This document shows positions 1 through 10,178 of a DNA stretch of 64,000 bases, piece after piece. Position 1 is the first letter of the stretch, and every line of letters starts with the position of its first letter. The translations under genes and the position numbers were made by a program. The DNA is from Methylobacter tundripaludum (lineage in GTDB: Bacteria; Pseudomonadota; Gammaproteobacteria; Methylococcales; Methylomonadaceae). The notes below the pieces were generated by a model. It searched no databases, was not told where the DNA came from, and saw only the letters and a list, made by a program, of their open reading frames with translations. Where the stretch lies: the NCBI RefSeq assembly GCF_002934365.1, contig NZ_PTIY01000005.1, forward strand, positions 248,001 to 312,000, in the 5' to 3' direction.

Positions 1-44
1 CTCATATAGTGAGTTGGCCGGCAATTAGCCATATCAGAGATTGA
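1..44 (+). CDS. 3' end of an upstream gene (partial), similar to the end of the GH5 gene
   Basis: Reading from base 3, the frame gives HIVSWPAISHIRD and then TGA at 42-44. The GH5 gene downstream ends NLVSWPTISHIRDL before its stop at 1650-1652, and the DNA matches almost base for base (7-37 against about 1611-1641). The most economical reading is the tail of a tandem paralogue of the glycosidase, or a duplicated segment whose junction lies at the window edge. Only these codons are visible, so the function of the upstream gene is inferred from this similarity alone. Confidence 0.45.
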   Translation, partial: HIVSWPAISHIRD

Positions 45-103
45 TCTTGCTCCGATCTAGCGACACTCGGCTAAGAGCGTAATCCCTGACTCCGAGGTCA
101 AAA

Positions 104-280
104 ATGAAAACCAAAAAAGAACCAACCTCCCCAACAATACGCAACAAATATACAGCTCAGTTTAAGGAGTAGGCGTTGGAACGTGCAGACCGTGACGGCA
201 TTCCCAAGGCGGCCAAAGATTTAGGGCTTGCCGAATCGATATTGTATAATTGGCGAGCCAAACGTCGCCAAACCGGTTAG
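104..280 (+). pseudogene. IS3-family transposase orfA remnant
   Basis: ATG at 104 opens a frame MKTKKEPTSPTIRNKY.. that reaches an in-frame TAG at 170-172 and continues ALERADRDGIPKAAKDLGL and ESILYNWRAKRRQTG to a second TAG at 278-280. The helix-turn-helix with the closing YNWR/W motif is typical of the OrfA (HTH_Tnp_1) subunit of IS3-type elements, which binds the element ends. The protein is about 58 codons, shorter than a usual OrfA of about 90-100, and no orfB follows, so this is a dead fragment. The first stop could be a single change from CAG. Confidence 0.75.
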
Positions 281-308
281 TCTTTTGAAGATAGCCCTAT
301 TGATATTT

Positions 309-1652
309 ATGAAACTGAAATCTGTTTTTCTCTCAAATTTACCTGGAATACCCATCTTCATTTGGACGCTGACGATAACGTTACCTTTATATTGTTCCGC
401 TTCGGATTTTCTTAAAGTGGATGGAACGGAGATCAGGGACAATTACGGCGTGGGTAAAGATGTTCATCTTTACGGCACCAACCTGGGAGGCTGGAGGGTG
501 CACGAACCCTGGATGTCGCCATTAGCCGGGGCATCAAATGAGTGGGATGCGCGAAATATTCTTACCGAACGTTTTGGTAAAGAGGCTGTCTGGGATCTCT
601 ACAACGCTTACTGGGATTCCTGGATCACGGAAACCGATTTCAAGAATATCGCCGAAGCCGGTCTCAACTGTATCCGTTTGCCGATATATGCGCTTAACCA
701 TATGGATGATGAGGGTAACTGGAGACTGGACGATACCGGCGCCATTGATTTATCCCGGATTGAATGGACCGTAAACAAAGCGTTGGAATATGGGCTCTAC
801 ACTATCCTTGATATGCATGGCGCGCCGGGGTCACAAAACGGAGCCCATCATTCAGGCCGGCAAAACGGCGCTCTGCTTTATTCAACCCCGCTCTATCAGA
901 ATCAACTGGTAGAGCTTTGGGAAACTCTCGCCACGCGTTTTAAAGACAATGCCGCCGTGGCCGGTTATGACCTGTTGAATGAACCCTCCGAGACCTTTCC
1001 CGGAGGGATGGGTTCCGAGGTGGTTAATCTTTACGACCGCCTATATCACGCTATCCGAACGATTGATCCCGACCATATCATCATTATGGAAGCTACCTGG
1101 TGGTGGAATACACTTCCGAATCCCCAAGAGAAAAACTGGGAGAATGTCGTCTATTCGTTGCACTATTACCAATGGCAAAACAATGAAGACTTCACGGTGA
1201 TGAAAAATTCTGTGGATGGGTGGATACAGGACGCTCAAAAATGGGGTTCAAAATATAACGTACCGCATTTTATAGGGGAATTCACGCTGTTCGGAAATGC
1301 CGAATCCTGGAATTACGGACTTCAGCAATTTACAGAAACCGGCAGCCACTGGACAACTTGGTCTTATAAGGTGTTGGGCCGCAATAATTGGGGAATGTAC
1401 AACACAGCAGAGCAAAACAGCAATGTTGCCGATATTGCTACGGATGATTTAAACACTATCAAATACAAATGGAGTCAGTGGAACACGCCGGAATATTTTT
1501 CACCCAACCCTACAGTTATCAACGCCATGCAAAAAGCAACCTTAGGCCGAAAACTGAAGCGGCCTACTCAAGCCTTTACCGCTAAATCAGAAAAAGGCGG
1601 AACAAAAAATTTAGTGAGCTGGCCGACGATTAGCCATATCAGGGATCTTTGA
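309..1652 (+). CDS. Exported glycoside hydrolase family 5 (exo-beta-1,3-glucanase/cellulase-like)
   Basis: A 447-residue protein that probably hydrolyses beta-glucans outside the cytoplasm. The ATG at 309 gives a signal peptide: basic start MKLK, hydrophobic stretch to about residue 27, cleavage near CSAS. An upstream TTG frame only reads through IS debris. The (beta/alpha)8-barrel signature is clear: GTNLGGW early, NCIRLPI, DMHGAPGSQNG, the acid/base Glu in LLNEP (E225) and the nucleophile Glu in IGEF (E324). The HGAPGSQNG pattern resembles GH5 exo-1,3-glucanases. The tail from about residue 430 (LVSWPTISHIRD) looks like the first strand of a fibronectin-III-like domain that then stops, so the gene may be 3'-truncated. 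It stands alone next to IS debris, which suggests acquisition by transfer. Confidence 0.88.
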   Translation: MKLKSVFLSNLPGIPIFIWTLTITLPLYCSASDFLKVDGTEIRDNYGVGKDVHLYGTNLGGWRVHEPWMSPLAGASNEWDARNILTERFGKEAVWDLYNAYWDSWITETDFKNIAEAGLNCIRLPIYALNHMDDEGNWRLDDTGAIDLSRIEWTVNKALEYGLYTILDMHGAPGSQNGAHHSGRQNGALLYSTPLYQNQLVELWETLATRFKDNAAVAGYDLLNEPSETFPGGMGSEVVNLYDRLYHAIRTIDPDHIIIMEATWWWNTLPNPQEKNWENVVYSLHYYQWQNNEDFTVMKNSVDGWIQDAQKWGSKYNVPHFIGEFTLFGNAESWNYGLQQFTETGSHWTTWSYKVLGRNNWGMYNTAEQNSNVADIATDDLNTIKYKWSQWNTPEYFSPNPTVINAMQKATLGRKLKRPTQAFTAKSEKGGTKNLVSWPTISHIRDL

Positions 1653-1906
1653 GCGCGCAGCTGACTTTCTTAACGCGATAGACGTTATGGCCTACCTCAG
1701 TGGCACCCCCTAATACTGCTCAATATGACCTCATTGCAACCCCATCAATTTTGTTAGGAACGTGCATGAAATAACTTGAGCAAGTTTTATTTTTCATTTT
1801 TTAACCATGAAGGACATGAAAGGTTTAAGTCTTCATGTCCTTCATGGTAATTGCCTAAATTAATTTATGCACGATCCTTAGCTAACGGAGAAATAAGCGT
1901 TGCCCG
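1653..1906. other. Intergenic region between convergent genes, with a perfect hairpin
   Basis: No coding signal. A 17-bp perfect inverted repeat lies at 1804-1820 and 1832-1848 with an 11-base loop, between the convergent GH5 and DUF502 genes. The arm (ACCATGAAGGACATGAA) resembles the short-tandem cacgaagg motifs found in other gaps of the window. It could act as a bidirectional terminator. Confidence 0.6.
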
Positions 1907-2530
1907 CTACCCGGCGTCGCTGGTTCCAGCGCGGTTCAGGTCGGCCAGCTTTTCAAGCTCCTCCTTTTGAGCCAAATCCACCCCGACGCTGACAATAAAG
2001 CTGGTAACAGCTTCAATATCCATGCTCGATTTAACGACTTTCGACTGGTGCACGATAATGGTGAACCCTGAAGTTGGGTTGGGCGAAGTCGGCACATAGA
2101 CGACCAGCATTTCACCGACTTTATTGGTGACATAAGCCGGCACCCATAAGCCATCCTTGGGGTATTCAATAAAAACAATTTCCTTGGCGACGCTTTTTTC
2201 CCGGCTGCCGAGCAGGTTGACCAGTTTTTTACTGACCCTGTAAATCGTCCTGATCATTGGAATCCGATTAATTAACAATTCAACCTGATGCAGCACCCAC
2301 ATTTTTTCGGAGACTGTGACCCGATAGCCGGTGTAAGCAATGGCAATAAAAGACAACGTGAATGCCAGAGCGGTTATAAAGACATTGTTGGAATATCCGT
2401 AAATATAGATAAAAAAATCCCTCAGGATGGTCTCCAAAAACACCAGAACCTGCATGACAATAACGACCGGAATAAGCGCTAAAATACCGACGATAAAATA
2501 TTTCAGACTCGACTTGATTAAATTAAGCAT
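1907..2530 (-). CDS. DUF502 family inner-membrane protein
   Basis: A 207-residue membrane protein of the DUF502 family, whose function is not established. Two transmembrane segments occupy roughly residues 8-32 and 45-65 (IVGILALIPVVIVMQV and VFITALAFTLSFIAIAY). A soluble domain follows with the family pattern IPMIRTIYR, VFIEYPKDG and VPTSPNPTSG. The start is placed at 2530 because an AGGAGT Shine-Dalgarno sequence lies six bases upstream; a longer frame from 2557 lacks this. It stands alone, about 90 bp downstream of the P-type ATPase on the same strand. Confidence 0.85.
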   Translation of the reverse strand: MLNLIKSSLKYFIVGILALIPVVIVMQVLVFLETILRDFFIYIYGYSNNVFITALAFTLSFIAIAYTGYRVTVSEKMWVLHQVELLINRIPMIRTIYRVSKKLVNLLGSREKSVAKEIVFIEYPKDGLWVPAYVTNKVGEMLVVYVPTSPNPTSGFTIIVHQSKVVKSSMDIEAVTSFIVSVGVDLAQKEELEKLADLNRAGTSDAG

Positions 2531-2618
2531 GTTTGACTCCTGATCCTGTTTCAACAAAATGTAGGAAGCGATTTACAAATCGCGCCCTTAAAAATCGGGG
2601 CATCTAAAATACCCTTAT

Positions 2619-5354
2619 TCATTTCCTGCTATTCCGCGCAACTGCTTTGGACAGAAACAATCGGATAAAAAACTTTTCGATTTCAATCAGTATAAACACA
2701 GTTGAGGCAACGGCGACAATCATTTGCCAGGCATGCGCATCTAGTTCAACAGTGCCGAATAACACTTGCATGGGCCGCCAATAGGTAAAAGCCATTTGGA
2801 AGGCAATCAGCAGCAGGACAGCCAGCCACACCAACCGGTTGCCGAACAGGCCATGCAGATTGAGCACGGAATGGTGCAGGTAACGGCTGTTGAAGACATA
2901 AAATATTTCAAACATCACCAGCGTGTTCACCGTAACCGTCCGCGCCAGTTCAATCGGCGCGCCGAGCGAACGCTCCCACAGAAACAGGCCGAAGGCGCCG
3001 GTTACCATAATCAGAGACACGAACACAATGCGCCAAATCATAAACATAGAGAGCAAGGGTTCATCAGGCTTTCTGGGCATGCGGCTCATAATGTTGCGTT
3101 CCGGCGGCTCAAAGGCCAGCGTTAGCGACAAGGTCACTGCGGTAATCATGTTCACCCATAATATTTGCACCGGCGTGATCGGCAATATTTCGCCCATCAC
3201 GATGGCCGCGACGATCATTAACGCTTCACCGCCACCGGTAGGCAAGATAAAAATAATCGACTTAAGCAGATTGTCGTATATGCCGCGGCCTTCTTCAACG
3301 GCATGGGCTATCGAAGCGAAATTATCATCCGCCAACACCATTTCACTGGTTTCCTTGGCGACCTCTGTGCCTTTTTTGCCCATCGCCACGCCCACATCGG
3401 CGCGTTTCAGCGCCGGCGCATCATTAACGCCGTCGCCGGTCATCGCCACCACATGACCGTCCGCTTGCAACGCAGCCACCAAACGCAGCTTGTTTTCCGG
3501 GCTGGTGCGGGCAAAAACATCGACATCCCGGATGGCTGCCGTCAGTTCGCTGTCGGCCAGCCGGTCCAGCTCTTCTCCGCTCAACACCGAGCCGTCACCG
3601 ATATTCAGCTGTGCGGCAATAGCAACAGCCGTCGCCGCGTGGTCGCCGGTAATCATTTTGACTCTGATCCCGGCATGTTGGCACTTGAGCACGGCTTTGA
3701 CAGCTTCGGGGCGCGGCGGGTCGATCATGCCGACAAGCCCTAACAACGTCAGCCCGGTTTCGGCATCGGCAAAGCTGATTTGAGTCTGGGACGAAGGTAC
3801 GGCCTTGAACGCAATCGCCAGCAGGCGCTGACCGCCGCTGGCGATTTCATCCATTATCCGATGCCAATCGGCCATATGAATCGGCACATCTTCGCCATCG
3901 ATGCGTTGCCGGTTGCACATGCCCAGCACTCGCTCAGGCGCGCCTTTGATAAATACAAAAGCATGGCCGCCATGGTCGTGATGCAGTGTCGCCATATAGC
4001 GATGTTCCGATTCGAACGGGATAACGTCGGTGCGCGGCATTTCCTGATTGAGAAAATCGGGCTCCATCCTTGCTTTGTGTGCCAGGGTAATCAATGCCCC
4101 CTCCGTAGGATCGCCATGCACAATCCAGTTGTCGCCGTTCCCGGCTTTTTGCTCCAATCTTGCGTTATTGCACAATACGGCGGCGCGAAGCAACTCATGC
4201 AAATCCGGGTGATCTTCTACAGGTGTTATTTCGTCCGCCAGTTTAAAACGGCCTTCCGGTTTATAACCCACGCCTTCGACCGTAAATAGTTTGTTATTAA
4301 CGAAGACCGATTTGGCGGTCATTTCGTTACAGGTCAGGGTGCCGGTTTTATCGGAACAGATGACGGTAACCGAGCCCAAGGTTTCAACGGCCGGCAAGCG
4401 TCGGATAATGGCATTGCGTTTGGCCATGCGTTGTACGCCGATAGCCAACGTGATGGTCATAACGGCGGGCAAGCCTTCGGGAATGGCCGCCACCGCAAGC
4501 CCTACCGCCGACATAAATAGCTCTGTCAAAGAAGAATGCTGAATAGTCCAACCATAGGCGAATGTCGCCGAGGCCAGCATTACAATCGCAACGGTCAACC
4601 ACTGGCTGAAACGCGCGATCTGCCGCAGCAGCGGCGTGGCTAATTGTGGAACTGTGCGCAGCATGGCGCTGATACGGCCGATTTCGGTAAGGTCGCCGGT
4701 GGACACCACTATGCCCAGCGCAGTGCCGTAGGCGACCAAGGTACCCGAGTAAGCCATGCAGAAGCGGTCTCCCAGCGATGCATTGGCGCCGGTAACCTCC
4801 GTATTTTTTTCGACGGGTAAAGATTCCCCGGTGAGCATCGATTCATCGACGCGCAAGTTTTTGACCTGTAAAAGACGTAAATCGGCGGGTACTTTGTCGC
4901 CGCTTTCCAAACTGACAATATCGCCCGGAACCAGCTGCTCGGCGGGTACCAGAAAATTCTTGCCGTCACGCCGCACCATGGCTTGGTGTGTGAGCATATT
5001 GCGTATTGCATCCAGAGCTTTCTCGGCCTTGCCTTCCTGAATAAATCCAATCAACGCATTGATCAACACCACGCCGACGATCACGCCGCTGTCTACCCAA
5101 TGATCAATGGCCGCCGTTACACCGGCCGCAATGAGCAATACATAAATCAGCATATTGTGAAACTGGCCGAGAAAGCGTTTGAAAGGTCCGCGGCCGGCCG
5201 CTTGCGTCAGCCTGTTAAAGCCGTGTTGCGCCAGCCGCAGCTTTGCTTCCTGTGCGCTTAAGCCCTGTTCAGTGCCGGCCAAAGCACTGCAAATTATACC
5301 GGGGGAAAGCGCATGCCAAGAGCGGCCGCCTGATGTGTTCTTCTTTTTCATCAT
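2619..5354 (-). CDS. P-type (P2-like) cation-transporting ATPase
   Basis: A 911-residue ATP-driven cation pump of the inner membrane, resembling the PacL/CtpF group. Seen in order: N-terminal cation-ATPase domain, a membrane pair, actuator domain with TGES, PEGLP in M4, the phosphorylated aspartate in DKTGTLT (D335), nucleotide-binding KGAPE, the hinge TGDGVNDAP, and a C-terminal membrane block. PEGLP suggests a Ca2+ or broader divalent/monovalent pump. In M6 the usual N..TD is N..TA ([10 protein letters not shown]), so the ion cannot be read off with confidence. The start at 5354 is favoured by a GAGGG sequence five bases upstream; a longer frame to 5453 exists. Its neighbour nhaD suggests a role in ion homeostasis. 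Confidence 0.92.
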   Translation of the reverse strand: MMKKKNTSGGRSWHALSPGIICSALAGTEQGLSAQEAKLRLAQHGFNRLTQAAGRGPFKRFLGQFHNMLIYVLLIAAGVTAAIDHWVDSGVIVGVVLINALIGFIQEGKAEKALDAIRNMLTHQAMVRRDGKNFLVPAEQLVPGDIVSLESGDKVPADLRLLQVKNLRVDESMLTGESLPVEKNTEVTGANASLGDRFCMAYSGTLVAYGTALGIVVSTGDLTEIGRISAMLRTVPQLATPLLRQIARFSQWLTVAIVMLASATFAYGWTIQHSSLTELFMSAVGLAVAAIPEGLPAVMTITLAIGVQRMAKRNAIIRRLPAVETLGSVTVICSDKTGTLTCNEMTAKSVFVNNKLFTVEGVGYKPEGRFKLADEITPVEDHPDLHELLRAAVLCNNARLEQKAGNGDNWIVHGDPTEGALITLAHKARMEPDFLNQEMPRTDVIPFESEHRYMATLHHDHGGHAFVFIKGAPERVLGMCNRQRIDGEDVPIHMADWHRIMDEIASGGQRLLAIAFKAVPSSQTQISFADAETGLTLLGLVGMIDPPRPEAVKAVLKCQHAGIRVKMITGDHAATAVAIAAQLNIGDGSVLSGEELDRLADSELTAAIRDVDVFARTSPENKLRLVAALQADGHVVAMTGDGVNDAPALKRADVGVAMGKKGTEVAKETSEMVLADDNFASIAHAVEEGRGIYDNLLKSIIFILPTGGGEALMIVAAIVMGEILPITPVQILWVNMITAVTLSLTLAFEPPERNIMSRMPRKPDEPLLSMFMIWRIVFVSLIMVTGAFGLFLWERSLGAPIELARTVTVNTLVMFEIFYVFNSRYLHHSVLNLHGLFGNRLVWLAVLLLIAFQMAFTYWRPMQVLFGTVELDAHAWQMIVAVASTVFILIEIEKFFIRLFLSKAVARNSRK

Positions 5355-5507
5355 TACTACCCTCATTATGGTTATTAACCGATTACGCGCTGTCCGCGAA
5401 AAACGTTTTACGCAGTGCAGTCCGTCAGGAGAGGCTGCGGCATCGATTTGCAACTCACTATATTAATGCAGTGAGTTGCATAGATGTCGATCATTAAAGC
5501 GGCATCT

Positions 5508-5594
5508 TTAGGGAAGCGCTGATTTAGTCCTCCGACGAGCTCAGGGGACGAACGGTAGCGTGTTGATTCGCCTCCTTGAACGGAAGCGGTTTGT
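5508..5594. repeat. Decayed MITE-like repeat
   Basis: The left end TTTAGGGAAGCGCTGATTTA and the following cgacgagctcagg..gacgaacgg match the intact 118-bp element at 26696-26813 with several substitutions. The right terminal inverted repeat has decayed. It lies between the ATPase gene and the last codon of nhaD. Confidence 0.65.
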
Positions 5595-6953
5595 TCAACC
5601 GTTAAGTATGAAATGAACATAAATGCTGACGATATACCCCAACAAGATAACGGGCATCCACTTCAGATGCCCCATGAACGTATAAAACCCTTTTCCTTGC
5701 CCCATTAATGCAACACCGGCAGCCGATCCGACCGACAGCAGTGAACCGCCGACCCCGGTAGTCAGGGTAATCAACTGCCATTGCGCGACATTCATCTCAG
5801 GGTGCATGCTGAGCACTGAAAACATAACCGGTATATTGTCAATAACGGAAGACAGGATGCCTAAGGTGACATTGGCCTTGGTCGGCCCCATATCGATGTA
5901 GAGCGTATGCGACATCAGGTCGAGGTAACCGATGAATTGGAGCCCACCGACCGCGAATACCACGCCGAAAAAAAACAGCAAGGTGTCCCACTCCGAATCG
6001 CGCACGCAATTAAAAATGTCGTAATGGCCTTCAAACGCGTTCGACACTGAAAAGTGATAACTCAACATCATTAAAAATGACAGTCCGACCATCATGCCCA
6101 TAAAAGGCGGGATAAATAAATAGTGTTCCCCGAGAATCGCGAAAACAATCGTCAAGATAAAGAAAGCCGTAATGCGTTTGGCACCCGTTTTAAGCAGGAC
6201 CTTTTCTTCTTGTTTTTTGGCCGGGGGCAGGCTGTTCGGTACAAAAAACTGCATGCATAGCGCCGGTACCGCAAAATTTAACAAAGCGGGTACAAACAGC
6301 CGGAAAAACTCGACGAAAGCCACATGGCCCGACTGCCAAACCATCAGTGTGGTTATGTCGCCAAAAGGACTGAATGCACCGCCCGCATTGGCCGCCACGA
6401 CAATATTGATGAAACTGAGATTGACAAAGCTTTTAGCATTTTTATCGGCGAACGCCATCACCACCGCGCCGACCAATAAGGCTGTTGTCATGTTGTTGGC
6501 AAATGAAGACAGGAAGAAGGCTATAACGCCGGTAATCCAGAACAGTTGCCGGTAACTGAAATGCTTTTTGCTTAACCAGCTACGCAATACCTCGAAGACG
6601 TTCCTTTCCGTCATCGCATTGGTGTAGGTCATCGATACCAGCAAAAACAACAACAGCTCTGCATAATTCATTAAATCATGCATCAGCCGCCCTCTGATCT
6701 CTTCCCGGCCGTAGCCGTTTTGTATCGCCAGGTAAGCGGCCAATATCCAGATGAAACCCGACGCCATGATCACCGGCTTGGATTTCCTTAAGCCGGTAAA
6801 TTCCTCGGTCATGACGAAACCGTAAGAAATGACAAACATCGCCAAACAAATAATGCCGATTATCGAGCCGGTCTGTCCCAGCGTCGGAGCCAATTCAGAG
6901 GCATGGGCGGGGACTGCGACAAGAGATAATAAAATAATGGATAGTCGATACAT
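5595..6953 (-). CDS. nhaD: NhaD-type Na+/H+ antiporter
   Basis: A 452-residue inner-membrane antiporter that would expel Na+ (or Li+) in exchange for protons. It has a short signal-like N-terminus (to about residue 18) followed by some 11-12 hydrophobic segments. Family motifs visible are LSSFANNMTTALLVG, VVAANAGGAFSPFGD and SVIDNIPVMF, which carry the conserved polar residues of the NhaD/ArsB (IT) superfamily. The length is typical. The Shine-Dalgarno sequence before the ATG is weak. A decayed MITE abuts the stop codon. Proximity to a cation ATPase and a bicarbonate-type transporter suggests an organism that meets salt or alkaline stress. Confidence 0.93.
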   Translation of the reverse strand: MYRLSIILLSLVAVPAHASELAPTLGQTGSIIGIICLAMFVISYGFVMTEEFTGLRKSKPVIMASGFIWILAAYLAIQNGYGREEIRGRLMHDLMNYAELLLFLLVSMTYTNAMTERNVFEVLRSWLSKKHFSYRQLFWITGVIAFFLSSFANNMTTALLVGAVVMAFADKNAKSFVNLSFINIVVAANAGGAFSPFGDITTLMVWQSGHVAFVEFFRLFVPALLNFAVPALCMQFFVPNSLPPAKKQEEKVLLKTGAKRITAFFILTIVFAILGEHYLFIPPFMGMMVGLSFLMMLSYHFSVSNAFEGHYDIFNCVRDSEWDTLLFFFGVVFAVGGLQFIGYLDLMSHTLYIDMGPTKANVTLGILSSVIDNIPVMFSVLSMHPEMNVAQWQLITLTTGVGGSLLSVGSAAGVALMGQGKGFYTFMGHLKWMPVILLGYIVSIYVHFILNG

Positions 6954-7381
6954 TGCTTTAATAAAAATTAAGTCCGAGAAAAAACAAAATAGAAGGAGGA
7001 TACTACCGGTCGGCTAGGCCGCTATAATTTCATGTATTTTTTATTGGAATGCCGGGGCTATCCTAACTTGTCTATTAACTGGACGCAAAAAAGACCAAAC
7101 CGAATACGCCCACCGTAAAAGAAGCCATGATTTAAACCGTTTATAAAAGCCCGTCAGCACTCGCCATAAACCACAACAGATAAGAGACAGTGATTTGGCT
7201 TTGTTGGCGATTGGTATGGAAAATACGCTCTATGAGCTCATTCGAACCACCCGAAAATAAAGCAGCACGCATCATAATAGCGCGACAACAAGTCCGATCA
7301 TGATCAACCGGTTCAGTACTTTCGATTAGCCAATGGAATCATAACCTGCCCCCAAAATGGCAGTTTCAATAAAATCCGCTG
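6954..7381. other. Intergenic region without a recognised feature
   Basis: About 430 bases between two minus-strand genes. No open frame with family resemblance, no clear terminator and no repeat shared with the rest of the window was seen. It presumably holds the nhaD promoter. Confidence 0.4.
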
Positions 7382-9613
7382 CTAAACATCCGCATAGAAT
7401 TTCACTTTTCCGGTTTCAATGTCATACATCCCGCCGACTATACCGATTTCACCGCTTTGTAACATGGCGTCCAGTAAAGGGCTTTTGCTTTTGATTTGCT
7501 CGACGGTCAACTGCACATTTTTATCGGCCACTTTTTGCACAATTTCGTCATTACCGGCGCTGATTCCGACAGACTCTTCGGCCTGTACCGCATCCACGGC
7601 CGGTTTTATTTTGTGCAGCAGTCCGCTTAAATGATCCAGCTCGACATTTGCGCAAGCGCCTTTGACTGCGCCACAATGCGAATGGCCCAGCACCACAATC
7701 AACTTCGAACCCGCCAGCTTACAGGCGTATTCCATGCTGCCCAGAATGTCGTCATTGATGACGTTGCCCGCGACCCTCGCACTGAACACATCGCCCAAGC
7801 CCTGGTCGAAAATTAATTCGACCGAAGTACGCGAGTCCATACAGCTGAGAATAATCGCAATCGGAAACTGCCCTTTCCGGGTATCGTTAATTTGCTCCAA
7901 TAGATTGCGGTTGGATTTCAGGTTATTAACAAAACGTTCATTGCCTTCTTTCAGCAACGCCAACACCTTGGCCGGTGTTAGCGATTGCTGGGTATCGTAG
8001 GTTGGCGCCCTGGCATTCTCGACCGGTTGCAACACGCCGAAACCGCGCAGATTCTCAATGGTCAGCTTGATATGCTTGCGTTGCGCTTCAATTTTGAAGT
8101 TTTCGATGATTTCGAAAACATCGTAATCAATATATTTTGAACGGGTTGCATCAATCACCACTTCCGAATAATCGGGCAACTGTTCAAGGGTTTGCTGGAT
8201 ATTGGCTTTATTCAGGAAAGAGATATGCTCGGATAATCTGAGTATGGTTTTATTGCCGATATGCGACTCATTAAAATAAAAAGCGCTTTTATAATTTTCC
8301 AGCAATATCGAAAATAAGGCGAAAATCAGCCCAATAACAAGACCGATCAGCAGATCGGTAAAAATCATGCCCAAGATGGTCACGCAGAACGGGATGAAAT
8401 GGTACATGCCCGCTTTGTACATCGTGGTAAAAACTTTTGGCCGGATCAATTTATAGCCGACAACCAGCAACACGCTCGCCAAACTGGCCAGCGGAATTTT
8501 GTTGATCATGGTTGGAATAAAAATGACCGCAAACAGCAATAGCACCCCGCATATAATCCCTGTCGCCTTGGTTCTGGCCCCGGATTGAATGCCAATAGAG
8601 CTGCGCACGACGACTTGCGCCATCGGCAGGCCGCCGATCAAGCCGCTACAGGCATTGCCGATGCCTTGCACAATCAGCTCCCTGTTAGTGGGGGTCACCC
8701 TTTTATAGGGATCCATTTTATCGACCGCCTCTACAGAGAGCAGCGTCTTCAAACTCGCCACAACAGCTATCGCTAACGCAGCCAAATAAACAGCCGGGTT
8801 ATTGAGCAAGGAAAAATCCGGGAAATGCAGTTGGCTCAATAAATCGCCGGCATTGTTAAGCACCGGGATCATAACCAGATGATTGCCGCTCAACGCCAGT
8901 TCAGGATAAAAACTTTGCAGGCCTTCGTTGATCAGCACTGCGGCTAAAATCGCAATTAAAGCCCCCTGGAATAATTGAAAAAAACGATGCTTCTTCATGA
9001 ACGGCTGTTCCCACAAGAAAAGAATCGCCAATGATGTCAACGCGATCATGATTGCTGTGGGTGAGCTGAATTCCAGCATATGCGCCAGCTCGGTAAAAGA
9101 GGAGTAGTTATCGGCCTGAATAAAGGAAGTATCGCCTTCGTAATCGCGGTCATAACCGATAGCATGGGGAATCTGTTTAAGAAAAAGAATTAAGCCCATG
9201 CCCGACAGCATGCCGTTAACGACCGATGACGGAAAGTAATAGGCGATAACCCCGGCTTTGGACAGTCCCATGATAATTTGGAAAACGCCCGCAATAACCA
9301 GGGACAACAGAAAACCATTGAAACCCAGCTTGTCGATGGCCGTCCAGACAATCATCGCAAGACCGGCGGTTGCGCCGCTGATGCCCAACGAAGAGCCGCT
9401 CAACGGTGCAACCACCAATCCACTGATAATACCCGCTATCAATCCTGAGAACAACGGCGCACCCGAAGCCAGCGCTATGCCCAACGATAACGGTATGGTT
9501 ATCAGAAAAACCGCCACACCTGCCGGTAAATCGTATTTCAGGTTGGCGAACAAGCCGCCGTTATTCATTTCAGAGTTTGAATTCATCCGTATTTCTGTTG
9601 TTTGCGTTTTCAT
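7382..9613 (-). CDS. SulP anion transporter fused to a beta-carbonic anhydrase
   Basis: A 743-residue fusion. Residues 20 to about 440 are a SulP/SLC26 transporter (many membrane segments; LPMAQVVVRSSIGIQSGAR is family-typical). About 450-530 is a STAS domain, and about 545-743 is a complete beta-carbonic anhydrase with the zinc-site motifs CMDSR and GHSHCGA. Similar fusions are known and are thought to couple bicarbonate transport to CO2 hydration at the membrane. Substrate choice (bicarbonate rather than sulfate) is inferred from the fusion. The ATG at 9613 has only a weak Shine-Dalgarno sequence; a second Met follows at residue 10. It appears to be transcribed alone. Confidence 0.94.
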   Translation of the reverse strand: MKTQTTEIRMNSNSEMNNGGLFANLKYDLPAGVAVFLITIPLSLGIALASGAPLFSGLIAGIISGLVVAPLSGSSLGISGATAGLAMIVWTAIDKLGFNGFLLSLVIAGVFQIIMGLSKAGVIAYYFPSSVVNGMLSGMGLILFLKQIPHAIGYDRDYEGDTSFIQADNYSSFTELAHMLEFSSPTAIMIALTSLAILFLWEQPFMKKHRFFQLFQGALIAILAAVLINEGLQSFYPELALSGNHLVMIPVLNNAGDLLSQLHFPDFSLLNNPAVYLAALAIAVVASLKTLLSVEAVDKMDPYKRVTPTNRELIVQGIGNACSGLIGGLPMAQVVVRSSIGIQSGARTKATGIICGVLLLFAVIFIPTMINKIPLASLASVLLVVGYKLIRPKVFTTMYKAGMYHFIPFCVTILGMIFTDLLIGLVIGLIFALFSILLENYKSAFYFNESHIGNKTILRLSEHISFLNKANIQQTLEQLPDYSEVVIDATRSKYIDYDVFEIIENFKIEAQRKHIKLTIENLRGFGVLQPVENARAPTYDTQQSLTPAKVLALLKEGNERFVNNLKSNRNLLEQINDTRKGQFPIAIILSCMDSRTSVELIFDQGLGDVFSARVAGNVINDDILGSMEYACKLAGSKLIVVLGHSHCGAVKGACANVELDHLSGLLHKIKPAVDAVQAEESVGISAGNDEIVQKVADKNVQLTVEQIKSKSPLLDAMLQSGEIGIVGGMYDIETGKVKFYADV

Positions 9614-10178
9614 AGTATTAACTTTATCGCTATTAATGTCTTAGACGTTATGTGGATAAGATAGACACATAGATAATGTTTCGTTTGCGTAGTAAAAAAA
9701 GTAACGAAAAGCCGCTTCGGCTTATTAACTGGCTATCACTCTACCCTGCTTCCCTTTCATCAACCTTTCACAACAAGGGTTCCAATTTGTGAATATTTGA
9801 TTGATCCTGAAAACCGCAATTGGAAGTGTGGATGAGGCTGAAAAACAAATGTCGTATTGGCAAATAGATGGATTAGTGTGCGGAGCGGTTATTCAGCTTG
9901 ACTGCGTGAACGACGGCACAGACAGAATTAACGGGCGCTGAGATATAACCAAGCAGGCGTAACGCCCTGATTCGGCACTATGACGGATGATTTAAGTCGA
10001 TAAGGGAGGACGCCTGAGTCCTCGACAGTTTTGATCTGCGGCGTTGCGGACAACCAATCTAATATTTTGAATTATCCCTTTCGTGCCGGGCATACGAAGC
10101 ATGAAAGGATAATTCATTGCGCCTTCGGCGAAGCGCTTCAAGTGATATGATCGGCCTACTCACGGACAGAAAGCAACA
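9614..10178. other. Intergenic region with two hairpins, no gene seen
   Basis: About 565 bases without a recognisable gene. A short hairpin (AAGCCGCTTCGGCTT, about 9709-9723) is followed on the minus strand by T-rich sequence and could be a terminator. A larger inverted repeat (10069-10086 with 10099-10115, gaattatcc..tttcgtgc / gcatgaaaggataattc) lies downstream of the Rieske gene's stop and may end that transcript. Confidence 0.45.

Noticed and set aside
2288-5466. Several plus-strand frames opposite the ATPase
   Set aside because: Shadow frames of a clear minus-strand gene with no family resemblance.
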